64,000 nt of DNA, taken from contig QANZ01016335.1 in NCBI GenBank assembly GCA_003254925.1, positions 27,477 through 91,476 on the forward strand, read 5' to 3'. Below the pieces are notes generated by a model. That model saw only the letters and a program-made list of their open reading frames with translations, was not told the DNA's origin and made no database searches. Numbering within the stretch: the stretch's first letter is position 1; the number at the start of each line of letters is the position of its first letter. The position numbers were made by a program, and so were the translations under genes. Source of the stretch: Chamaecrista fasciculata. Its lineage: Eukaryota; Streptophyta; Magnoliopsida; Fabales; Fabaceae. Of this stretch, positions 49,149-60,779 are shown piece after piece.

Positions 49149-52100
49149 CTAATAATGATACATGTATGACATATCAATTTGGTTAGGCATGGGTGGTGGT
49201 TTAGATTTCATGAATCTCATTCTTATCTCCAAAACAATGGCGAGAAGAAACAAGATGGCAATAGTAATCCCATAAGCAAGAAACCACTTTGGTCCTTCAT
49301 CTCCCAAGTGAAGTCCATAGAAAGTGTTAGCAAATGAAAAGATGAATAGTATCCTTCCCACATTATGATGGTAATAATTCCAATATTTTCGTATTCTTGA
49401 TTCCTTTCCTGGTCTCAAAATCAGAGCTAGAATCTGCAGTGAAAGAACCAATTAATCATTTAAAATCAATCATTTTTTATATATATGTATGGCCAAATTA
49501 ATGCTTGAAAAATAAAAGATTTAGGTGGCGAAAAAAGTTGACACCATAAGTTTGTGGTCTATGTTTTCTGTTACCTATTATTTTCCGTTGCGTCAAAGAG
49601 GTCATCACAAAAGTTGTTGAGAATGGCCACTAGAACATATATTTTTAATTAATTAGTTATTACTTGATGCAGAAATAACAAATCTTAAGTTTCAATTAAT
49701 ATTCAATACCCAATCAGAAAATAATATTAAAATACAATGACAATAATTGACTCAAAAGGAAATTCGATTTCTTGATAAAAAAAACATTTAAAGAAAATTC
49801 ACAAAATAAAAAGTTTAAGAGGTCTGTCAATTTTTAAAGTCTAAAATTTTCATATGATGACTAAAATTCAAAAAACGTTATGCATTTCAACCTTAATGAA
49901 AATTGATGACTAAAATTCAAAAAACGTTATGCATTTCAACCTTAATGAAAATTATACACATGATATTTTTTTTTCTTTTTGCATGAATAAATTTCCCTTA
50001 TATATAGTTGCTATCGTGAAGAAAAAAATAAAATAATCAATAAGAACAATTATGCTTAAATCTCTGTTTCCAACTACAATTAATTAATATTGTCTCTCTA
50101 GCTCTAGCCCTTTTTTTTTTAATGCAAATAATTATCGATAAGAGTTGACTAAAGAGAAATTAAATTAATTTAATTACCTGGAGGAATCCAAGGACGAGAA
50201 TGAGAATTCCAATATTTTTATGAGCAGTAAGTTTGGTGCTAACTCTCTTAGATAAAATTAGACCACATATTATTCCAACGATTCCACCAACAAAAGCAAT
50301 TGTTTGAATGGAAGCATGCAAATAAAACCAAATAGGATCCCATTGCTTGCAATGACGAGCAATTATGGCTCCTATTATCATAAGAACACTCCATCCTCCA
50401 ATGTTTAGGGATCCATGGCTTCTTTTAAGATCTAGGTTTGCTAATTTGAATTTACCTGTTAATTAATTACAAGATATATATAAAATTAAATACAAATTGA
50501 TATGAACTTAATGATTGACAATGATCTTAATAACTAGTCTTTAGAAAAAAGAACAATAAATATTTATCATATTATCATATATATATATATATGTTTGTAT
50601 ATATAAATAATGTCAAAATATACATGTAAAAAAAAGAGTAAGCTAATAACTTGGTTACTGAAAGATTACCGAGTTGACAACTCGATCCCTAAAAGATTAA
50701 GATACACAATTTATAATTCATGAAAGATCCAAACGCTATACTCTTTAGTCCTTGAAAGAATCAAATAATATACTGTTTGGTCTATAAAAATGACTAAGTA
50801 TATACCGTACCGTTTTAAATCTTTTAAGGATTAAATTGTGTATTTCAATATTTTAAAATTCGAGTTATTAACTCTGTGATCTTTTAAAACCAACAAGTTG
50901 TTAGTTTATTAAAAAGAAGTCTTAAAAACGCAGAAAGTCACATCTATAATTAAATCTTTTTTTTTTAAAAAAAAATTATTTGTTACAACAAAATTATAAT
51001 ATTTTGAAAAAAAAATAAAGAAGTTTAAGGATTTTCTCCGTGGATTTTGTAGTTCTGTAAGTTTATATATACAAGAAGATCATCAGAATAAAGTTCAACA
51101 TGAGATAATTTATGTAGTTATATTTTATCCTTATTCCTTAGATGTTAGAAGTTATAACAAATGTCTACAAATAAAAAAATCAAAGTACACTTTTGGTTCC
51201 ATAACTTTTGCTCATGTCTCAATTTGATCCTATAACTTTTTTTGTTGCACTTTTGGTCACATATCTTTACAAGAAGTTTCACAGTCAGTCTTACCTGATC
51301 CAAAGATATGAGACTAATTTTGCACTTGACCAAATATATGAGACCAATTTTGTAACCTGACTCAAAGATACGGGACAAAAAGTGTACTTTGGCCAATAAA
51401 AAAAGAGAGAATATATATATATACCTGTTGCATAATCAATGTGGAGGGAAATCTTATCACTGTGCTTGGTCAAGAAATAGTTAGGGGGAGAAGGGAAGAA
51501 GCCATTGGGTCCAACGGCAAAAATGAGATATGGTGAAGGTTTTTTTATGTGTAATTGGAAGGTAATATAGGCAAAAGTGGGTGTATAAAATCCAGTATAA
51601 TTGGTCAAAGGAAGCTGGCCTTTATCAATGAGAGCATCATTGTCACTTGTGCCTGCAAGATAGTACTCTTGATATGCATCTCTAACATGTCCACTTGAAT
51701 CTATCCACTCCACTAGGGCACTTGAACCCACCATTCTTCCATTTTTAGAGAACCCCATTGCCCCATAAGAGTTTATGCTTGTAGGGAATGAGAACTCAAA
51801 GTTCCACAACTCTGAAGATTCCTGACCATACTATAACACACACACATATATAGTGTAATGTAATTAATGTCATATATATATATAAGGCCAAATTAAAGTG
51901 TACTTCTTGTCTTATAATTTTTGCTAAGGTCTTAATTTGGTTCTATAACTTTTTTTGTTGCACTTTTGGTCCCATGATCTTTAGGTCAGACTGTAAAACT
52001 CGTTTTATATCTTTGTAAAAGGTTCCACATTGTGAGATTAACGATGAAATTTTTTTGCAAAGATATGAGACTAATCAAATCTGCAATGAAAAAAGATATG

Positions 52101-53060
52101 AGACCAATTATGCACCTGACTAAAAGATATGGGAGCAAAAGTGTAACGAAAAAATATACGAGACCAAATTGAGATTTGAACAAAAAAATATATGATAAAA
52201 CATGCACTTTAGCGGTTAGCCTATATGGCTATATATATATATATATATATATATAAGAGGAAACCTACTATTTGGTCTCTCATTTTTTACAGTTTCAACT
52301 GTTTGGTCCTTGCATTTTTGAAATAGATTATTTGGTCCCTCAATAATTACAAATGTCAACTCGTTAGTCCTTGTAACTTATATTCGTTACTAACAGTGAT
52401 GACATGGTCGTTAAGTGTACATGTGGCACGTTAAATGCCACATAATTAACTATTTGGTCCCTCTATTTTAAAACTAAAATCTGAGTTGGCTCCATCTTTT
52501 AAAACACAATCATTTAGTCCCTCTTCCCTTTTTGGTCATGTCGTCTAGGGTTAGGAACGTCCTCCTCTAACCCTCTTCATTCCTCATTGGGTGACACATC
52601 ATAGATTTATTATTTGTTATTAATGTTAGTCTATTTCATGAATCTATAATTTTTATTTTACATATTTGCATGGTGTGTTACATTATGGGTGACACGTCAT
52701 TAATATAATTAATTTTGTTATTTAAAGATAGATAGAGAGACTACCAAAATTGATTACAACTAGATTTGTGAAGGATCCGACTAACCAACTAAATTGAAAA
52801 TGAACATTCAATCGAGGACCAAATTAAGAAAAAGTTAATCTACAAGGGTCCTTTTGAAAATGTTAATTACCATATGATGCATGCATGCATGGACTTACTC
52901 TGAGGATGAAATTTTGAGCTTCCCAAATAGGAACACAGTGCTGATATATTGGATCTAGGTCGTCATTACAAGAGTCTTGTGATGTCACGAGGGTTGATGA
53001 AGTACACAAAATAACGAACAAGATCATAAGGCGAACCAAACATATTATAATTGGCTTCAT
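49149..53060 (-). CDS. Cytochrome b561 and DOMON domain protein, copy A
   Basis: Four exons: 52899-53060, 51425-51830, 50178-50455 and 49149-49433, giving 376 residues with consistent phases (0, 1, 0). A signal peptide (residues 1 to about 27, before QDSC) is followed by a DOMON domain (about 55-185; motif GRMVGSSALVEW with the likely heme-axial Met) and a cytochrome b561 core with membrane helices. The four core heme-ligand His are visible in RSHGSLN, FYLHASIQ, TAHKNIG and YYHHNVGR. Plant proteins of this type (Arabidopsis At3g61750 is the one I recall as closest) are membrane electron carriers that pass ascorbate-derived electrons across a membrane to an extracytoplasmic acceptor. The start ATG is followed directly by the signal peptide. 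MITEs sit in introns 1 and 2. It heads a tandem array with copies B and C. Confidence 0.93.
49856..49953. repeat. Exact 49-bp tandem duplication
   Basis: Two identical adjacent copies, starting gatgactaaaattcaaaaaa at 49856 and 49905, in intron 3 of copy A. Exact identity suggests a recent slip or a cloning/assembly duplication. Confidence 0.85.
51180..51394. mobile_element. MITE of the 'GTGCACTTTTGGTCCC' family, short copy
   Basis: The left end reads tcaaagtacacttttggttcc and the right end is the reverse complement of a close variant (agtgtactttggcc). An A-rich flank containing aataaaaaa appears on both sides and could be the 9-bp duplication. It lies in intron 2 of copy A, very near exon 2. 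Confidence 0.65.
51886..52220. mobile_element. MITE of the same family, diverged copy
   Basis: The arms share ggtctcaatttgg-like and tgcacttttggtccca-like phrases in inverted order, with more mismatches than at 38533. The ends (ggccaaattaaagtg, and gcggttagcc in reverse) are approximate and the flanking AT repeats hide any duplication. It lies in intron 1 of copy A. The sequence from 52250 to 52560 holds further 'tttggtccctc' phrases, possibly one arm of another element. Confidence 0.6.
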
Positions 53061-53151
53061 CTCTTTCTGTATATATTTATGGAAGCAAGCATTAAGGTTT
53101 TTAATGTGGAAGACAATAGATCATAATTAAGTATGCAACTATGACTGCACC

Positions 53152-53182
<31 letters not shown>

Positions 53183-54419
53183 ATTCACAATATAATCATC
53201 ACATTCAGTTTTAACTTCTTAATAACAATATGTTAGGTATTGTCAATGCCGCCTATATAACATGACGAACAATAAAAACAAAAATGTGATAGACTGGTGG
53301 TAGCTTTTTGAAAATTAATGCCTTTCAGCATATAGTTATAATTAAGGTATGTTGTCTACATATATATGTTAGTTTACCTCATAATTAATTAGTGTTTGAC
53401 CGATACTATATATGATTTTGACTTATTGTGAACAATCCGCCAAGCTGGCCATGATTAGATTCAAACCTAAAAATATTTTATGTAGGGCTTAATTTCACTT
53501 TCTATTTAAAAGGTTTCTTGGTGACAAAATCAAAAGTTAAAACCCTATATATGTTGATTCCTTATATCAGATCTTAGCAATTTCTTTTTTAAAAAAGAAG
53601 TTAGATTTTTCTAAAGTTTTTCCTTCTTAATTCTAATTTTCGTAATTCTTTTTATTATAAATACAAGTAATTTTATTTTATTTCTTTTTATGAATGATCG
53701 AAATTTGTGATAGGAAATTAGTATATTATTTAGTTGTTGGAAAATGTCTTTTAGCATATTTTATAGTCAAGGACGTTGTTTAGACTTTAGTGTTTGCCTG
53801 GTTTCTATGTACGTTATGGTCAAAATTATTATTAGTATATCTGACCGATACTATATATGTTAATGGTCAAAACAAGCTAAGTTATATATCATACTCGTTC
53901 AAACCTACAAAAATAAATATATATATAGAGGTTCATATTTTAATTTTAACTAAAAAAATTGTTTCTTTTGTGTGAATCTTAATATTCTGGAGCTAATTTC
54001 TAGGTTGGCCGGGACAAAATTTTTAACTTGAATGAAAAGGATTTAAATATACCCAAAAATATGGCTAGAGGAGGGCGTAGAGGCAATCTCAGAAAATGAA
54101 TCGATGAAATAAAGAAGACATAAAAAAAATATGGGAAGAAAAAATACATGCATATATCGTATGGTTATTGAGAAATTTTTTTTGTTTATTTTAGGAAAAG
54201 AAAATACATGCATGTACACGAATTTTTGGTTTATTCACAGTTTATTTTTAGCAGTTGTTGCAATGTTCGTTTTTAGAGGATAATTCCTCTTTTAATTATA
54301 AATTTCAATGAACTCTGAAATAATTAAAATAATAATAAAAAAAGTAGCAGAGGAAAAAAATAGATAACAGCGAGTTTCAAGTTTCAACCATCCACAGTAT
54401 TTTCCAGAAAGAAAATTAA
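53061..54419. other. Intergenic DNA upstream of copy A
   Basis: A (TA)n TATA-like run lies at 53152-53170, about 90-110 bp upstream of the copy A start codon, and is a plausible core promoter. The rest is AT-rich with no supported gene. Confidence 0.45.
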
Positions 54420-54757
54420 AAACATTTAGCAACGGTCGTAACCGTTGGAAACGTCAAGAACTAAACTCTGACCACTTTATATGACAAATGGTCAAAACTG
54501 TCGCAGAATACAGAGACGGTTAAAACCGCCGCTATATGTTCTGCTAAAACAATTTCTTCTAGATTTAAAGATGGCTAAAACTTTAGTCAGAAACTTTCAA
54601 CAACAGTCATTCCAACAGTTATGACAACTGAGGAAGCGATGCTACATATAACGACGGTTGGACGTACTGCCGTTAAAAGTCTAACATGGTCAAAACTCAA
54701 AAGTCAAAACTATTAGATGCCCATAAAACCGTTACTAAAAGCCATTTTTTTGTAGTG
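54420..54757 (-). mobile_element. CACTA (En/Spm) element end with subterminal repeats
   Basis: On the minus strand the segment starts CACTACAAAAAAATGGC, a classic CACTA terminus, and continues with several variants of AACGGTTTT / AACCGTC spread over ~330 bp, like CACTA subterminal repeats. A matching opposite end was not found, so this is a fragment or the partner is too diverged to see. Confidence 0.6.
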
Positions 54758-55494
54758 ATTAAATTACTTATCATGTATCATTTTTAAAATTATAATATTC
54801 ATTTTACCACAACTCTCCACCTCCACTTCTAAAAGCTATTGCTATGCTAAGTAAGTGTATACATAAATATATACTATCATGATCATTATACATTAAATTC
54901 ATCACTGTCACTACCACGCATTTATATATACCTACCCAATAATGCATTTTGAATTAAAGTGTTTTTTTTTAATTTAGCTTGTCTAAAACGTTGTGTATGG
55001 TATAAATATGTGGTAGAAATATTATTTATTCTTAAAATAACATGTTTTGGGTATGTTTTCTAATATATATAATTTAAATAATTTCTTGGGAATCTTGATA
55101 TTATCCCTTGGCACGCGCAGTTAATTAGTTTTTTCTCCAAATATGAGCCAATTAATATTTAAACCTAATGCTAATGCACTCATATATGGTTTAAGAATTT
55201 CCAAGCCCAATTAAAGCATAAAACAAGAGCATATATGTGCGGGCACACACATATATATATATATATATATATCGAGTTCCTCTATTTTTGAAGGACTAAA
55301 TTAAAAAATTTAGACACAAAACTTGGTAGACTTATATGAAAAAGAATTAAAATATCAAGTAACACCAGAAGAACTAAATGAGAATTTAATTAGTCATCCT
55401 TCAAAGATAAAAATAATAATTTATTAAAGAGATTAGGGGAGAAAGTAAAATGAACTGTACTAGATACTTAGGCAAAAGAAAAAAAAAAGCCTAT
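54758..55494. other. AT-rich spacer between the CACTA end and copy B
   Basis: No gene or clear element is seen. An (AC/AT) dinucleotide run lies near 55245-55272. The last part probably holds the 3' untranslated region of copy B. Confidence 0.4.
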
Positions 55495-58400
55495 TTAGCT
55501 AGGCATATTTTTCGATTTCTTCTTCACTATTAGCATTCGTATCTCCAAAACGATGGCAAGAATTATCAAGATGGCAATAGCAATCCCATAACCAAGAAAC
55601 CACTTTGATGATTCATCTCCCAAGTGCAGTCCATAGAAAGTGTTAGACAATGCAAAGATGATCACCATCCTTCCCACGTTATGATGGTAATAATTCCAAT
55701 ATTTTCGTAATTTTGATTCCTTTCCTGGTCGCACTACAAAAGCCATAACCTGTGAAACAAAATCAATTCAAAGTTAAATAAAACTATGTTAGTACCTAAA
55801 TATATATGGCCAAATAGGCTTTGGCAGCGGTTTTTGGACTTTCTGTGACGATTCTGATCGCTGCAAAAACTTTTTTTATAGTGCTAGTGATTAACTTTCA
55901 TAAATAGTTTTCGACCCAAGTGATAAATTAAAATGGAGGGAAAACTTATTACAAAAGCCCTCATCATAATTCTCTCGACCTTAATTGATATGGACGAAAA
56001 CTTTTATAAATAGTTTTTGATCCAAGTAATAAAATGGGAAAATTTTCTTAAAAGAATCTAACCAAAAGTATTTTTCTCATAATAACGGGTCAAATGTAAT
56101 ACTTTGAAGTAACATAATTATCTTTTGTCTTATAAAAATTACATGAATATAGGGATCATCGCCACGTGCATCCTATATATAATGAGACGCGGTTCAAAAA
56201 CTTTTGTTTAGGTTTTAATTTGGTCTCATAAATTTTTTTTATTGCACTTTGGTTTCATGTCTTTGAATCAAGTTGCAGAATTGGTTCATATCTTTTGGTC
56301 AAATTATAAAATCGGTCTCATATCTTTGCAAAAGGTTCCACATTGTGAAACTAATGGTGAAACTTTTTGCAAAGTATAGAACCAATTTTACACCTGACGA
56401 AAAAATATATGACCAAAAGTGCGATAAAAAAGATACGGAACGTAACCAAATTAAGACCTGAGCAAAAGATATGAGATCAAAAGTGCACTTTGGCAAAAAA
56501 TAATATCACTTCTAAGTTCTAATCCATATGTTTCAGTGTTAAAAAAATATCTTTGAATATTTTTTTTAGAAAAAACTTGTTTTCCATTGTATCTTTTGGG
56601 GTCAAATTAATTAAAAGTCCTTCTATAAAAGGCCTCTCTAAAAAGTAATTAAATAAAGTATTGACCACAAAGACAAATAGTAGTTAATTAGAGATAATGG
56701 AGGAATTGAACCTGGAGAAATCCAAGGACGAGAATGAAGATGCCTATATTTTTATGAAGAGTCACATTGGTACTGACTTTTTTGGATAAGTAGAATCCAC
56801 ATATGATTCCAGCTAATCCACCAATAAAGCCAATTGTTTGTATTAAAATGTGCAAGTAAAACCAAATGGGGTCCCATTGCTGAAAATGACGACCAATTAT
56901 GGCTCCTATTATCATAAGACCACTCCATCCAACAATATTTAACCATCCGTGGCTTCTCTTCAGTTTTAAGTTTGATATCACTTTAATTTTACCTGTGCCA
57001 ACATAACATACCATAATCAATAATAATAGAGTAATCAATTAATCAGATTTATTTTTGGTCTAAGTCACGGTTTACTAGTACTGTTGTTGATAGTATTGAC
57101 TAATTTTTTTTACTATGGGTCTTTCACTTAAAGATTAAAGATAAACAGTTAGTTATATAATATTTTGGGTAAATTACACTTTGGTACTTTGTTCTATGAA
57201 CCGATTTCACTTTGGTATCATGTTCTTTGCACCGTTAACATTTTGGTATCCTATTTTTTCAAAAGTAACAGTGCAAAGAACATTGTACTATAAAATATCA
57301 CTTTTGAAAGAACAGAATACCAAAATGCTAACGGTGCAAAAAATAGGGTACCAAAGTGTCACTTTAATTTTGAAAGAATAGGGCAACAAAGTGAAATCAG
57401 TCCATAAAACATGGTACCAAAGTGTAATTTACCCTAATATTTTTCATACCTAAAATTGAGATTATGGTTAAACTCATATAATTAATTATTAATTTGATAT
57501 ATATACACACTATATGTACATAGAAGTTGTACATGCATGTATGAAATATTAAAAAAGGTTACACAAAAAGTTAGACTCAAAATATTCCATATCTATTTTG
57601 ACAATTTCTTTTGTTTTAATTTCTAGTCATAATTTATTATTAGCTGAATTGAAACACACACATATATATATATTAATTTTTCTAAAGGACAAAAGAAAAT
57701 AAATAGAATAAGAGATCTTCTAAAGTGAGAATATCAGTAAAGTTTCTGAGAAGTGATCATCATTTTCCCTATGCTCCTCATAAATGATGCATCCCAAGGG
57801 CAAAACAGTACAAGATCATTTTGTCTTTGTTACAAGGCTTTTCTCATCCCAAAAGATCGAGCTCTCAAGAGGAGAGGATTGTCTCAACCCATATATACAA
57901 CTTGTCAGTCTTTTAACTAAGCAATGTGGGACTTACGCCCCCTCATGCTCAACATAGGAGGGTGAAACCAACGGGTTATGTTTATGACAATTTACAGTAA
58001 GACCCATCTATTCACACATGCTCAAAACTTGACTCTGATACCATGTTACAGGGCCTAACTCACCCTAAAAAGAGCCCTTTTGCGGTGAGTTAGGCCTTGT
58101 AACAGTTTCACTTCAAAAACTTCATTGACTATTCTCTCAATTCCAAAAGCAATTAAAAACGACTTGATCGAGTAAGTATACTGACCTGAATCATAATCTA
58201 TCTTGAGAGAAATCTTATCACTATGTAGTGACAACAAATAGTTAGGAGCAGAGGGGAAAGAATTCTGGGGTCCAATGGCAAATATGATAAATGGCAAAGG
58301 ATCATTAATGGTATGTAATTGGAAGGCTAAATAAGCTGTTGAAGTTGAAGAATGGTAATAGCCAGAAGCATTGGTCCAAGGAAGATCACCACTATTATGT

Positions 58401-60779
58401 ATGACTTTGTCTTCACTTGTGCCTCCTAAATAGTATTCAAATATTTTGTCATCCTCAGATTCAACCCACATCACCATTGCACTTGAACCCACCATGTTCC
58501 CATCTCCAGAGAACCCCATTGCTGCATAAGAACTTATCTTTGTTGGGTATGATAGAACAAAGCTCCACAAGCTTGATGAAGCTTGTCCATACTGCTCAAA
58601 AATGTCATATGATTAGTTAATTTATAAGAGAAAACTTATACTATTTGATCATTGAATTTATACTAAATTAATAAATCAGTTACTAAATAATCAAATACGA
58701 TTTGGTCCCTGATATACTAACTTGATTGATAAAAAATGTTGTATGATTAATTAATAAGGAAAATTATTATATTAGGATTTTTTATTTCAACTCAATTTTT
58801 AGATATATATATGTATATATTATATGTGTGTGTATGGTGCAGACAGAATATTGTGTTTTTATGTGTCTGATTGTGTATAGATTAAAATTCAGTTAGTTTC
58901 CATGTTAATTTTGTGGCCCGGACAATAGAACATGGCAATTCGCAAGTGTTTGAATGACATATTTAAAATACATTGAACTTAAATCGTTTGAGCACAAAAA
59001 GTACATTACCATAAAAGGGTTTAATAGCGGCAGTCAAAAGTGTTGCTAGAAGTAAAAAATTGTTATTGAAGTAGTAGCACTTTTCTCACTCCCATTATTG
59101 AATACCAAACTGCTACATATATCCTATCACAAGAAGTTATACTCGCAAGTATAGCGACTATACAAATTTAATTTCTAATATCAAACATTTTTGCTGCTAT
59201 GAGTTAGAATAATTGTTACTACAAACATCTAGATTCGTCTAAATGATAAGCGGTTTGACATATATAAAAAAACTTGTTACTACAAACAAATTCTATAGCA
59301 GCAAAAGAAAATTTGTTGTTAATATATAGAATCAAAATGATTGTTAGTAATTTCATTTTTTTGTCCCACTACTAAAAGGTACCACAGAAGAAATAGCATT
59401 GTTGATCTTTTAAATTTCTATATTAATATAAGATAAAGCATAAAATACAAGAAAATATGAAAAGTAGTGGGAATAATATTATTAGTGGAGTTTATTAATC
59501 ACCACCATGATTTTATTATATTAAAATACAGCAAAACTATATATATATATATATTATATATTAACAAGCCTTATATATATATGTGTTAAAGAGTCATTTT
59601 GATCATAAATGTATCTCCTTATTTTCATTTTGGTCATTTATGTTTCAAAAGATTTATATTGGTCCTAAATGTCGGCAAAATATTTAATTTTGGTCCCAAC
59701 CTATATTGAATGTGTTATATTTCTCTTGTTTAAATTTGAATGTGACAAGTTCAGAGCTACGCGATGCTTTTGAAGAGTACTTTCTCTATCTAGTAAGGAC
59801 CATCAACAAACAAGATCAAATCGAGTTCGAAAGTAGGCTACTCGTTTCACGACCAAATAAGCGAAGTTAGTCATATATCTTTTGTTCCAATTTGAATGCA
59901 ATGAGTTCAGAGCTACGAGTTACTCTTTATTTTTTTTCTGTCTAGTTGGGATCATCAATAAATGAGATCAAATCAGACTCAAAAGTGGGTTTTAAACCAA
60001 TTTTTTATGATTTATTACTTTTTGGTCCAAACCTCACTTTTGAACTCGATTTGATCTCATCTGCTGATAGTTCCAACAGGGTATAAACAAGATTTGTTAA
60101 AAGCAATTCATAACTCTGAATTCGTCGCATTCAGATTTGAAGCAGAAGAGACATGATCAACTTTGCTGGTTTGACAATGTGTGAAATGAGTGGCCCACTT
60201 TTAAAATTCGATTTGACTTCATTTGTTGACGGTTCCAACTAGATAGAGAAAATACTTTTGTTGGCCAAAAAAAAGAGAAAGTACTCTTTAATTAAAAGCA
60301 ACACGTAATTTTGGACTTATCACATCCAAACTTAAAATGAGATAAATATGACTATATTCAATAGTTTAAGATCAAAATAAAATATTTTTCCAATATTTAG
60401 AACTAATGTGAATCTTTTGAAATGTAAAGGACCAAAATGAACATCACCACGGCATACCTTTAATACCAAAATGAACCTTTCACCTTACTCTTATATATAT
60501 ATATATATATATATAATTTAACAAGTCTAACTAGATATTATACAAATTAAAAGAAACAAATTAATTAAATTGACTTACTCTAAGGATGAAATTATGAGGT
60601 TCCCAAACAGGAATACAGCGAAGGGAGGTGGTGTCAAATTTGATGACATTGCGATCTAAGTCATTATTACTAGAGGTACAAGAGTCTTGGGATGTCACGA
60701 GGAGCCATATTGATGAATTACACAGTAAAACGAACAAGATATGGCAAATTAGGAAATTATATGGCTTCATCATATTCAT
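55495..60779 (-). CDS. Cytochrome b561 and DOMON domain protein, copy B
   Basis: Four exons: 60579-60779, 58186-58591, 56712-56992 and 55495-55749, giving 380 residues with the same intron phases as copy A. It has a signal peptide (ends about residue 30, before QDSC), a DOMON domain with GNMVGSSAMVMW, and a b561 core with His in RSHGWLN, FYLHILIQ, LHKNIGI and YYHHNVGR. The role is as for copy A: a secretory-pathway membrane electron carrier. Exon 2 has exactly the length of that of copy A (406 bp), while exons 1, 3 and 4 differ by a few codons. The introns are large and hold a foldback (59594), a TRIM piece (57828) and two MITEs (57167, 56197). An ATG three codons further in (60770) is an alternative start. 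No damage is seen. Confidence 0.93.
56197..56494. mobile_element. MITE of the 'GTGCACTTTTGGTCCC' family, diverged copy
   Basis: Inverted arms share tttaatttggtctcata and tgcactttggt-type phrases with agatcaaaagtgcactttgg at the right end. No clear duplication was read. It lies in intron 3 of copy B. Confidence 0.6.
57167..57434. mobile_element. MITE with GGGTAAATTACACTTTGGTA ends and 9-bp duplication
   Basis: The 268-bp element begins gggtaaattacactttggta and ends with its exact reverse complement. The 9-bp duplication taatatttt lies at 57158-57166 and 57435-57443. This is a Mutator-like MITE of a family distinct from the 'GTGCACTTTTGG' one. It lies in intron 2 of copy B. Confidence 0.8.
57828..58104 (-). 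mobile_element. TRIM-like miniature LTR element, incomplete
   Basis: On the minus strand: part of one LTR (58044-58104), a primer-binding-site match TGGTATCAGAGT (58032-58043), a short internal stretch ending in a G-rich tract, then an LTR of about 107 bp (57828 to about 57934; AGTCCCACATTGC core, end TTGTAACA). It is a fossil in intron 2 of copy B, related to 46958-47168. Confidence 0.6.
59594..60484. mobile_element. Foldback element with four copies of an internal unit
   Basis: Outer arms share cattttgatc/cattttggtc and caaaagattya-like phrases in inverted order, starting near gagtcattttgatc and ending near caaaatgaacctttcac. Inside, a ~110-bp unit (with ttcagagctacg and gatcaaatcgagttc) occurs twice forward (about 59730-59865 and 59885-60000) and twice reversed (about 60040-60145 and 60190-60350). 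No coding capacity is seen. It lies in intron 1 of copy B. Confidence 0.65.
60246..60285 (+). repeat. Micro-insertion GGCC(A)n with 11-bp target duplication
   Basis: The sequences gagaaaatact (60246-60256) and gagaaagtact (60275-60285, one mismatch) flank an 18-base insert ending ttggcc plus 8 A. The sister unit of the foldback (around 59780-59800, reverse complement) lacks the insert and has a single copy of the target. Confidence 0.65.

Noticed and set aside
58860-59400. Second CACTA-like segment in copy B intron 1 (repeated 'gttgctagaa', 'atttttttgtccca')
   Set aside because: No intact CACTA terminus could be read, and the similarity is too weak to list as an element.
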